Shown in pieces: positions 1 through 5,810 of a stretch of 9,224 nt of DNA (its first letter is position 1; each line of letters starts with the position of its first letter). Below the pieces are notes generated by a model. It was not told where the DNA came from. It saw only the letters and a list, made by a program, of their open reading frames with translations, and searched no databases. The stretch is from positions 1-9,224 of the forward strand of contig JAKAHX010000036.1 of NCBI GenBank assembly GCA_021814735.1. Reading direction: 5' to 3'. Made by a program: the position numbers and the translations under genes. The stretch comes from Chloroflexota bacterium. GTDB taxonomy: Bacteria; Chloroflexota; Limnocylindria; Limnocylindrales; CSP1-4.

Positions 1-207
1 TCGAGGTCGAACGTGGCGTGCATGGCGCGATGATGGCACGCGGGGTCGCTGCACGCGCCGGCGAGGCGCGCAGCGCGCGTTCGGGAGCCGCCGGGCCCGG
101 CGCGCGCGCGTCGGCGTGGCGCACGCCCGCCGGGGTGCGCGGGCGCCGCAGCGGGCGATGCGGCATCGGCGCTTCGGCGGTGAGGCGGTGTCCCGCCGCT
201 CCGGCGG
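1..207. other. Non-coding DNA at left edge
   Basis: I see no convincing gene here. The stretch is extremely GC-rich and contains runs of alternating CG (about 73-79 and 101-110). It also has a perfect 14-base palindrome at 89-102 (CGCCGGGCCCGGCG), which could be the stem of a terminator for a gene to the left or may be chance in such DNA. At its right end, 193-207 is a perfect 6-3-6 inverted repeat (CCGCCG, CTC, CGGCGG) that touches the -10 box of the ppdK promoter and could be an operator. Frames open across this stretch have arginine- and alanine-rich translations typical of spurious frames in high-GC DNA. Confidence 0.6.
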
Positions 208-213
208 TACAAT
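208..213 (+). promoter_or_regulatory. -10 box TACAAT, ppdK promoter
   Basis: TACAAT matches the sigma-70 consensus at five of six positions, and it is the only TA dinucleotide in the 321 bases before ppdK. No -35 box is recognisable at normal spacing. The predicted transcript would start near 220, giving an mRNA leader of about 100 bases. That leader opens with an inverted repeat (213-221 with 231-239, nine pairs, nine-base loop) and contains a small ORF starting at 242. Confidence 0.6.
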
Positions 214-239
214 CGGCGCGGTCCTGCGTCCCGCGCCGA
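213..239 (+). promoter_or_regulatory. Inverted repeat at ppdK transcription start
   Basis: TCGGCGCGG (213-221) and CCGCGCCGA (231-239) are perfect complements separated by nine bases. The element overlaps the predicted transcription start near 220 and ends two bases before the ATG of the leader ORF at 242. It could be a protein-binding operator. It could also be an RNA hairpin at the 5' end of the mRNA, though only the part after the true start would be transcribed. GC-only arms form easily by chance here, so the function is inference. Confidence 0.4.
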
Positions 240-241
240 CC

Positions 242-325
242 ATGTCCGGAGCATCGTCCGAACGTCCCCCCGGAACGTCCGCCCCGCATCACCAGCGTCC
301 TGAACGAGGAGCCAGCGACTCATGA
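242..325 (+). CDS. Possible 27-residue leader ORF before ppdK
   Basis: This is the first ATG downstream of the TACAAT promoter, about 22 bases after the predicted transcript start. It opens a 27-codon frame whose TGA stop (323-325) overlaps the ppdK start codon (322-324) as ATGA, the usual layout for translational coupling. The ppdK Shine-Dalgarno-like GAGGAG lies inside it. The peptide carries Arg-Pro-Pro-Gly at residues 8-11; Pro-Pro-Gly is a known ribosome-slowing motif relieved by EF-P. Against translation: there is no good ribosome binding site upstream, the first codons sit against a hairpin, and serine/proline/arginine-rich composition is common in spurious high-GC frames. No homologue is recognised. 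Confidence 0.3.
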   Translation: MSGASSERPPGTSAPHHQRPERGASDS

Positions 326-3105
326 CCAGCACGGACACCGTCGCCGAGCGAGCCCACCGCGCGGCCAAGCGCTACATCTATGCCTTCGGCGGAGGCCGCG
401 CCGACGGGAATGGCGAGATGAAGGCCCTCCTCGGCGGCAAGGGTGCCGGCCTGGCCGAGATGACCCGCGCCGGCCTGCCAGTGCCCCCGGGCTTCACCAT
501 CACCACCGAGGCATGCAACGACTACTTCGCTGCCGGTGAGGCGCTGCCCGACGGCCTCTGGGAGGACGTCCAGGACGCGATGCGCGAGGTCGAGCGGGAG
601 ACCGGCAAGCGCTTCGGCGGGCGCGAGAACCCGCTCCTCGTCAGCGTCCGTTCGGGCTCCAGGTTCTCCATGCCGGGCATGATGGACACCGTCCTCAACC
701 TCGGGCTGAACGAGGAGACCCTGCCGGGACTCATCGCGCTGACGCAGAACGAGCGCTTCGGCTGGGACGCCTACCGGCGCTTCATCCAGATGTTCGGGCG
801 CATCGTGATGGACGTGGACGGCGCGCGCTTCGACGAGGCGCTCGACGCCGCGAAGGAACGCCACGGGGCGAAGGCCGACACGGACCTGGACGCCGCCGCC
901 CTGCGTGCCCTGTCGGACGTGTACAAGGGGATCGTGCGGGAGGCGACCGGCCGCGAGTTTCCCTCCGACCCGAACGAGCAGCTGGACCTCGCCATCAAGG
1001 CCGTCTTCCGCTCGTGGTTCGGCAAGCGGGCGGTGGACTACCGCAACTACAACAAGATCCCCCACGACCTGGGCACCGCGGTCAACGTGGTGACCATGGT
1101 CTTCGGCAACATGGGGGACGACTCCGGCACGGGCGTGGCCTTCACCCGCGATCCCAACACCGGCGAGAAGGTGCTCTACGGCGAATACCTCACCAACGCC
1201 CAGGGCGAGGACGTGGTGGCCGGGATCCGGACGCCGCAGAAGATCGCCCACCTGGAGCAGGAGCTGCCGCAGGCGTACCGCGAGTTCCAGGCGATCGCGG
1301 AGCGGCTCGAGCGGCACTACCGCGACGTCCAGGACCTGGAGTTCACCATCGAGCGTGGCCGGCTCTTCATGCTGCAGACCCGCAGCGCGAAGCGGACAGC
1401 CGCCGCCGCGGTGAAGATCGCGGTGGACATGGTGGCCGAGGGGATCATCTCGGAGGTCGAGGCGGTCGAGCGGATCGAGCCGGCGCAGGTGGACCAGCTC
1501 CTCCGGGCCCAGTTCGACCCGGCCGCCCGCCAGGCGGCGCCGCGGATCGCGCGGGGGCTCAACGCGTCCCCGGGCGCCGCGGTGGGCCGCGCGGTGTTCG
1601 ACGCCGACACCGCGGTCGAGTGGGCCGCGCGCGGCGAGAAGATCGTGCTGGTGCGCGTGGAGACCTCCCCGGACGACTTCCATGGCATGGCGGTCGCCGA
1701 GGGCATCCTGACGGCCCGTGGCGGTGCCACCTCGCATGCCGCGGTCGTCGCCCGCCAGATCGGAAAGCCGTGCGTCGCGGGCTGCTCCGAGCTCCTCGTG
1801 GACTACCACACCCGGTCGGCCACTACCAACGGCACGACCTTCCGGGAGGGTGACCCGATCAGCCTGGATGGCTCCACCGGCGAGGTCTTCCTGGGCGCGC
1901 TGCCCACGGTGGCCGCGCGCTTCGAGGAGCAGCCGGACCTGCGCAAGATCCTGGGCTGGGCGGACGGGATCCGCCGCCTGCAGATCTGGACCAACGCGGA
2001 CAAGCCCGAGGAGGCCGCCCAGGCCCGCGCCTACGGCGCCCAGGGGATCGGCCTCTGCCGCACCGAGCACATGTTCCGCGAGGGCGACCGGCTCGAGATC
2101 GTGCGGGCCGCGATCCTGGTGGCCACCGCAGCCACCCGTGCCAAGGCGAAGGTGGCGGCCGGGGAGGCGCTCTCGGCCGACGAGCAGGCGGTCGTGGAGC
2201 AGTTCGACGGCGCGATGGCCCGGCTCGAGAAGCTCCAGCAGGGCGACTTCGAGGGGATCCTCACCGCGATGACGGGGCTGCCGGTCATCATCCGGCTGAT
2301 CGACCCGCCGCTCCACGAGTTCCTGCCCAAGCACGAGGACCTGCTCGTCGAGGTGACGCAGTACCGCGACCGCGGGACGCCCGAGGACGACCCGGGCTTC
2401 GCGGAGGCGCGGCGCATGCTGGCGGCGGTCGAGTCGATGCGGGAGCAGAACCCGATGCTGGGCCTGCGCGGGATCCGGCTCGGCCTGATGATCCCGGACT
2501 TCGTCAAGATCCAGACCCGCGCGATCCTGAACGCGGCCATCGCCGTGAAGCGGCGCGGCCTGGACCCGCGCCCGGAGATCATGATCCCGCTGGTGGGCCA
2601 CGTGAACGAGCTCCGGGCCACCCAGACGCTGCTCGAGGCGGAGGCCGTCTCGGTCGTCGAGAAGGCCGGCGAGTCGATCGCCTACAAGTTCGGCACCATG
2701 ATCGAGATCCCGCGCGCCTGCTGGGTGGCGGACGAGATCGCCGAGCTCGCGCAGTTCTTCAGCTTCGGGACCAACGACCTGACCCAGATGACGTTCGGCT
2801 ACAGCCGCGACGACGCCGAGGGCGGGTTCCTCCTGAAGTACGTCGAGGACAAGATCCTGCCGTACAACCCGTTCCAGTCGCTGGATCCGGTGGTCGTCGA
2901 GGAGATGCGCCTCGCGGTGACCAAGGGCCGGGCGACCCGGCCCGACCTGGAGGTGGGGATCTGCGGCGAGCATGGCGGCGACCCGCTCTCGATCGCGTAC
3001 TGCAACGAGATCGGGCTCAACTACGTCTCCTGCTCGCCCTTCCGGGTGCCGGTGGCGCGGCTGGCGGCCGCGCAGGCCGTCCTGGCCGGGGAGCGGGACA
3101 AGTAG
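322..3105 (+). CDS. ppdK: Pyruvate, phosphate dikinase
   Basis: This cytoplasmic enzyme reversibly converts pyruvate, ATP and phosphate to PEP, AMP and pyrophosphate. It serves PPi-linked glycolysis or, in reverse, gluconeogenic PEP supply. All three domains are visible. The N-terminal nucleotide-binding domain (about 18-370) has the glycine-rich LLGGKGAGLAEM motif (K40) and SVRSGSRFSMPGMMD (R110). The swivelling phosphohistidine domain (about 400-530) has GGATSHAAV with catalytic His472. The C-terminal PEP/pyruvate barrel (about 550-927) has GLCRTEHMF (R580), IIRLIDPP (R658), FSFGTNDLTQM and CGEHGG with catalytic Cys881. At 927 residues it is longer than the roughly 874-residue Clostridium symbiosum enzyme. 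The extra length is an N-terminal extension plus a stretch near 600-640. The ATG at 322 follows GAGGAG (306-311) with a ten-base gap. No gene for its regulatory kinase/phosphorylase is in the window. A hairpin terminator follows, so it is probably transcribed alone. Confidence 0.97.
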   Translation: MTSTDTVAERAHRAAKRYIYAFGGGRADGNGEMKALLGGKGAGLAEMTRAGLPVPPGFTITTEACNDYFAAGEALPDGLWEDVQDAMREVERETGKRFGGRENPLLVSVRSGSRFSMPGMMDTVLNLGLNEETLPGLIALTQNERFGWDAYRRFIQMFGRIVMDVDGARFDEALDAAKERHGAKADTDLDAAALRALSDVYKGIVREATGREFPSDPNEQLDLAIKAVFRSWFGKRAVDYRNYNKIPHDLGTAVNVVTMVFGNMGDDSGTGVAFTRDPNTGEKVLYGEYLTNAQGEDVVAGIRTPQKIAHLEQELPQAYREFQAIAERLERHYRDVQDLEFTIERGRLFMLQTRSAKRTAAAAVKIAVDMVAEGIISEVEAVERIEPAQVDQLLRAQFDPAARQAAPRIARGLNASPGAAVGRAVFDADTAVEWAARGEKIVLVRVETSPDDFHGMAVAEGILTARGGATSHAAVVARQIGKPCVAGCSELLVDYHTRSATTNGTTFREGDPISLDGSTGEVFLGALPTVAARFEEQPDLRKILGWADGIRRLQIWTNADKPEEAAQARAYGAQGIGLCRTEHMFREGDRLEIVRAAILVATAATRAKAKVAAGEALSADEQAVVEQFDGAMARLEKLQQGDFEGILTAMTGLPVIIRLIDPPLHEFLPKHEDLLVEVTQYRDRGTPEDDPGFAEARRMLAAVESMREQNPMLGLRGIRLGLMIPDFVKIQTRAILNAAIAVKRRGLDPRPEIMIPLVGHVNELRATQTLLEAEAVSVVEKAGESIAYKFGTMIEIPRACWVADEIAELAQFFSFGTNDLTQMTFGYSRDDAEGGFLLKYVEDKILPYNPFQSLDPVVVEEMRLAVTKGRATRPDLEVGICGEHGGDPLSIAYCNEIGLNYVSCSPFRVPVARLAAAQAVLAGERDK

Positions 3106-3112
3106 CGCGGGT

Positions 3113-3135
3113 CCCGGCGGATTCCCGCCGCCGGG
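3113..3135 (+). terminator. Upstream hairpin after ppdK
   Basis: CCCGGCGG (3113-3120) pairs perfectly with CCGCCGGG (3128-3135) around a seven-base loop, eight bases after the ppdK stop codon. There is no T run, so alone it would be a weak terminator. It may protect the mRNA 3' end or act with the stronger hairpin 23 bases further on. Confidence 0.35.
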
Positions 3136-3157
3136 GCGGCCGGACGACTCGCGAGGC

Positions 3158-3194
3158 ACGGAGCCGGGCGGTGACGCCCGGCTCCGTTGCGTTT
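3158..3194 (+). terminator. Intrinsic-type terminator of ppdK
   Basis: A 13-pair perfect stem (3158-3170 with 3175-3187) closes on the tetraloop GTGA and is followed by TGCGTTT (3188-3194). It lies 53 bases past the ppdK stop and well before the next promoter. The long uninterrupted stem, tight loop and short T-rich tail make it the clearest terminator in the window, and it separates ppdK from the dehydrogenase gene. Confidence 0.75.
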
Positions 3195-3316
3195 GGCCGG
3201 GCCCGGGCCACGCGGGCGCGGGATGGTGGGCCACCGGCAGGCGGGCTCGGCCTCGTCGGGCGTCGTCGGCCGCGAGCGACCGGCACGGACGCGTTACCGG
3301 GCCCCTGCGCGCCACC

Positions 3317-3322
3317 TACACT
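3317..3322 (+). promoter_or_regulatory. -10 box TACACT, leaderless promoter
   Basis: TACACT ends six bases before the ATG at 3329, so transcription would begin at or next to the first base of the start codon. It is the only TANNNT hexamer between the ppdK stop and this start. No Shine-Dalgarno sequence precedes the ATG (GGCGCC only), as expected of a leaderless mRNA. No clear -35 box is present; TTACCG at 3294-3299 is the nearest candidate at 17-base spacing. Confidence 0.6.
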
Positions 3323-3328
3323 GGCGCC

Positions 3329-4510
3329 ATGAGCGACTACCGGTACGGCATCCTCGGAGCCGGGCGGCAGGGGACCGCCGCGGCCTATGACCTCGTCGTG
3401 CGCGGCGAGGCGGCGTCGGTGACGCTCGCCGACATCGACCTGTCCGCGGCCCGGCGGGCGGCGGAGCGCGTGAATCGCCTGACCAACACCGAACGCGCCA
3501 CGGCCGCGCAGCTCGACGTCATGGATCACGCGGCGCTGGTCGCCTTCCTGCGGCCGCTGGACGCATTCATCGCGGCCGTCTCCTACAAGCTCAACCTGCG
3601 GATCGCGGAGGCGGCGCTGGAGGCCGGCACCAGCATGTGCGACCTGGGCGGCCACACCGCGACCGCGCTGGCGCAGATCGCGCTGGCGGACCGGGCGCGG
3701 GAGCGCGGGATCGCGATCATCCCGGACTGCGGCGAGGCGCCGGGACTGGCCAACAACCTGATGGCGTACGCCACCACGCTGCTCGACGAGACGGACGACC
3801 TGCTGCTGCTCGACGGGGGCCTGCCGCTCCACCCGGAGGCGCCGTGGGAGTACCGCGTCACGTTCTCCATGGACGGCCTGACGAACGAGTACGCGGGCGG
3901 GGCGGACTGGGTCCGCGACGGCCGGATCGTGCACGTCGACACCTTCGACCCGGCCGAGTACGAGCTGGTGGACCTGGGCGAGCCGGTCGGCGAGCTGGAA
4001 GCCTTCTCCGCCGGCGGCGGGTCCACCGTGCCGTGGACGCTGGGGCGCACCGTGCCGTCGATCCGCAACAAGGTGCTGCGCTACCCGGGCCACGTCGCCC
4101 AGTTCCAGGCGTTCGCGGATGCCGGCTTCTTCTCCGAGGAGCCCATCGAGGTCGACGGAGCACCGGTCATCCCGCGGCACGTCTTCCACGCGCTCATGGA
4201 GCCGCAGATCCGCGCCCCGGAGGCGTTCGAGGACATCGTGATCGCGCACGTCATCGCGACCGGCCGGCGTGGTGGCGTGCCCACGCGGGCCGTGGTGGAC
4301 CTGCGCGCGGTCCGGGACGATGCGCTCGGGTTCACCGGGATGGAACGCACCACCGGCTGGCACGCCGCGATCGTCTGCCACATGATCGCCTCGGGCGCCA
4401 TCCCCCCGGGTGCCGCCCCGGTGGAGGAGGCCGTGCCGCCGGCGACCATGGTCGCTGCCCTGCGGGAGCGAGCGCTGGCGGTCACCGAGACGGTGGAGCC
4501 GATCCGCTGA
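3329..4510 (+). CDS. Saccharopine dehydrogenase family oxidoreductase, L-lysine 6-dehydrogenase-like
   Basis: A 393-residue NAD(P)-dependent dehydrogenase. The N-terminal Rossmann fold shows YGILGAGRQG (GxGxxG at 10-15). The second strand ends in VTLADID (31-37), whose acidic residue favours NAD over NADP. CDLGGHT (104-110) and PDCGEAPGLANNL (132-144) are characteristic of the saccharopine dehydrogenase/L-lysine 6-dehydrogenase group, as is the order of the later motifs DGGLPLHPEAPWEY, KVLRYPGH (248-255) and GMERTTGWHAA. By recalled similarity the closest known type is bacterial L-lysine 6-dehydrogenase, which oxidises the lysine side-chain amine to give a cyclic imine (piperideine carboxylate). 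The exact substrate is inference; other amino-acid or opine substrates are possible. The frame is open upstream into ppdK, but homology begins at this ATG, which sits just after a -10 box with no ribosome binding site. No other lysine-pathway gene is adjacent. It converges with the next gene, with 25 bases between the stops. Confidence 0.88.
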   Translation: MSDYRYGILGAGRQGTAAAYDLVVRGEAASVTLADIDLSAARRAAERVNRLTNTERATAAQLDVMDHAALVAFLRPLDAFIAAVSYKLNLRIAEAALEAGTSMCDLGGHTATALAQIALADRARERGIAIIPDCGEAPGLANNLMAYATTLLDETDDLLLLDGGLPLHPEAPWEYRVTFSMDGLTNEYAGGADWVRDGRIVHVDTFDPAEYELVDLGEPVGELEAFSAGGGSTVPWTLGRTVPSIRNKVLRYPGHVAQFQAFADAGFFSEEPIEVDGAPVIPRHVFHALMEPQIRAPEAFEDIVIAHVIATGRRGGVPTRAVVDLRAVRDDALGFTGMERTTGWHAAIVCHMIASGAIPPGAAPVEEAVPPATMVAALRERALAVTETVEPIR

Positions 4511-4535
4511 CCCGTGGTCGCGCGGAGGCAGCCAG

Positions 4536-4916
4536 CTACCCGAGGACCAGCGGGATCGCCACCCCGAAGCCGAGCCCCCAGGCGAGGTTGAGTCCCACCA
4601 CGACGGGCAGGTCGCCGACGCGCAGCGGGCGGCGGGCCACCACGGCCAGCGCGCTCAGGGCCAAGGCGCCTCCGACGCCGATCACCGGGAACAGGACCAG
4701 TCGCCCGGGGCCCCCGAGCCACTCGTAGACGGAGACGGCGATCGCCCCGCAGGCGATGGCCGCGATGCCCCACGCGAGGCCGGAGCGGAGTGGGTGCGCG
4801 CCCACGTCCAGCGTCACATGGCCTGCCACGGAGGCCCGATAGAAGGCCAGGAGCGCCGACAGTATGGCGACGGCGGCCACGATCGCGGCCGCCGCCAGCA
4901 GGTCGTCGAAGAGCAT
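4536..4916 (-). CDS. Small four-helix membrane protein of unknown function
   Basis: I do not recognise a family. The 126-residue product has four clear hydrophobic helices at about 6-26, 46-66, 73-94 and 103-125, joined by short loops. Arginine and histidine are concentrated in the loops at 27-45 and 95-102, which suggests both face the cytoplasm and both termini face outward. There is no signal peptide beyond the first helix and no catalytic motif. The ATG is preceded on this strand by GGAGG with a seven-base gap, a good ribosome binding site. A TAGGGT -10 candidate lies at 4974-4979, giving a leader of about 50 bases. The alternating hydrophobic/loop pattern, the ribosome binding site and the promoter make this a real gene rather than a shadow. 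It is divergent from tdk and convergent with the dehydrogenase gene. Confidence 0.75.
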   Translation of the reverse strand: MLFDDLLAAAAIVAAVAILSALLAFYRASVAGHVTLDVGAHPLRSGLAWGIAAIACGAIAVSVYEWLGGPGRLVLFPVIGVGGALALSALAVVARRPLRVGDLPVVVGLNLAWGLGFGVAIPLVLG

Positions 4917-4939
4917 CTGGACGCCTCCGCCGTGGGCTC

Positions 4940-4979
4940 GGTCGGTGACGCTGGCGTGGTCGGTGACGAGGTCACCCTA
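4940..4979 (-). promoter_or_regulatory. Promoter and operator-like repeats for the minus-strand membrane gene
   Basis: On the minus strand TAGGGT (4979 down to 4974) is a -10 candidate about 57 bases before the start codon at 4916. It overlaps a perfect 6-3-6 inverted repeat, GGTGAC GAG GTCACC (4962-4976). An 11-base direct repeat, GGTCGGTGACG, occurs at 4940-4950 and 4958-4968, 18 bases apart, so the inverted repeat has a second half-site beside it. A dimeric repressor bound here would cover the promoter and transcript start. The repressor is unknown and this role is inference. Confidence 0.45.
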
Positions 4980-5103
4980 GCGGCGCGCGCGCCGCGCTTC
5001 AATCCGCCATCCGGCCCGTCGTCGCGTCCGGTCGCCCGGGGCATCACCGGCGGCATCGCCGTGCACCGGCCCCGGTGGCCGGCGTCGCCCCGGGCGCAGG
5101 CGG

Positions 5104-5109
5104 TAGCAT
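5104..5109 (+). promoter_or_regulatory. -10 box TAGCAT, tdk promoter
   Basis: TAGCAT lies 18 bases before the GTG start of tdk and is the only plus-strand TANNNT in the 211-base divergent region. The transcript would start near 5116, just before the GGAGGG ribosome binding site at 5117-5122. The same heptamer GTAGCAT occurs before the MFS gene at 7670-7676. No -35 box is recognisable. A 6-2-6 inverted repeat (CACCGG CC CCGGTG, 5064-5077) lies upstream and could be a regulator site or chance. Confidence 0.55.
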
Positions 5110-5127
5110 TGGCCGCGGAGGGCCCCC

Positions 5128-5736
5128 GTGTTCTATCGCTCCGATCCCTGGCTGCACGTCATCACCGGCTGCATGTCGTCCGGCAAGACGGACGAGCTGC
5201 TGCGCCTGCTCCGTCGCGCCGAGATCGCACGCCGGCGCGTCCTGCTCGTCCGACCGGACATCGACGTGCGCACCCCGCCGGAATTCGCGGAGAGCCGGAG
5301 CCACGCCCGGTTCCCGTCCACCCTGGTCCCGCGCAGCGACCCGGGCATGATCCTGGCGCTCGCGCGCGAGCGGGACGCCGACCTGGTGGGCATCGAGGAG
5401 GCCGAGTTCTTCGAGCCGGGCATCGTGGACACGGTGCAGACGCTGCGGGCGACCGGTCGGCACGTCATCGCCACCGGGCTGAACCTCGATTTCGCCGGGC
5501 GCCCGTTCAACTCGATGCCGATGCTCATGGCCCTGGCGGACGAGGTGACGACGCTCACCGCGATCTGCGTGGTCTGCGGTGATACCGCCACGCGGACGCA
5601 GCGGCTGGTGAACGGGCAGCCCGCCGCGAGCGACGACCCGCTCATCGTGGTGGGCGGCTTCGAGCGAGCGGCCGTCGAGACATACGAGGCGCGGTGCATC
5701 CGTCACCACGAGGTGGGAGCGCCGCGCGGCGCCTGA
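5128..5736 (+). CDS. tdk: Thymidine kinase, type II (TK1 family)
   Basis: Phosphorylates thymidine (and deoxyuridine) with ATP in the cytoplasmic salvage of nucleosides to dTMP. The 202-residue length is normal for the family. Motifs in order are the Walker A loop GCMSSGKT (14-21), GIEEAEFF (89-95; family DEAQFF with catalytic base here E91), and GLNLDFAGRPF (117-127) near the nucleoside pocket. A structural zinc site is formed by C147, C150, C190 and H193, matching the Cys-Cys-Cys-His pattern of bacterial TKs. The aspartate usually in the DEAQ motif is glutamate (E90), a mild and conservative change. The start is GTG, preceded by GGAGGG with a five-base gap. The 3' end carries a perfect 14-base palindrome (5719-5732). 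The next gene follows after 74 bases with no promoter seen, so the two may be co-transcribed. Confidence 0.95.
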   Translation: MFYRSDPWLHVITGCMSSGKTDELLRLLRRAEIARRRVLLVRPDIDVRTPPEFAESRSHARFPSTLVPRSDPGMILALARERDADLVGIEEAEFFEPGIVDTVQTLRATGRHVIATGLNLDFAGRPFNSMPMLMALADEVTTLTAICVVCGDTATRTQRLVNGQPAASDDPLIVVGGFERAAVETYEARCIRHHEVGAPRGA

Positions 5737-5800
5737 TCCCGGGCCGGCGGGCTGTGCGCTGGGGGCGACGGAGCGCACCGCGCGACACGACGATGAGAGC

Positions 5801-5805
5801 GGAGG
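5801..5805 (+). promoter_or_regulatory. Ribosome binding site fixing the oxidoreductase start
   Basis: GGAGG sits five bases before the ATG at 5811 and directly after an alternative in-frame ATG at 5793. The strong spacing, and a conserved N-terminus beginning at residue MQVGLLIPQGW, select 5811 over 5793 and over the earlier frame opening inside tdk. Confidence 0.8.
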
Positions 5806-5810
5806 AAGCG

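Noticed and set aside
1..23. Possible minus-strand gene start (ATG at 23-21 reading leftward, MHATFDL)
   Set aside because: Only seven codons are visible, there is no ribosome binding site, and no TANNNT box exists on that strand within the preceding 200 bases. CATCAT at normal spacing is a weak match.
289..3315. A 1008-codon open frame on the minus strand opposite ppdK
   Set aside because: It is antisense to a full-length ppdK with every catalytic motif. Its translation is rich in Arg, Gly, His, Leu and Asp with no recognisable fold, which is the usual shadow in high-GC genes.
2972..3328. Extension of the dehydrogenase frame upstream into ppdK
   Set aside because: The added 119 residues overlap ppdK, cross its terminator and resemble no dehydrogenase N-terminus. 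The Rossmann fold begins right after the ATG at 3329.
4410..5582. A 390-codon plus-strand frame crossing the minus-strand membrane gene and tdk
   Set aside because: It overlaps three better-supported genes in a different frame or strand, and its translation is repetitive Arg/Gly/His/Pro without motifs.
5719..5732. Perfect palindrome GCGCCGCGCGGCGC at the 3' end of tdk as a terminator
   Set aside because: It lies inside the coding sequence, would have only a minimal loop if folded, and has no T tract. Self-complementary GC runs are common in this DNA.
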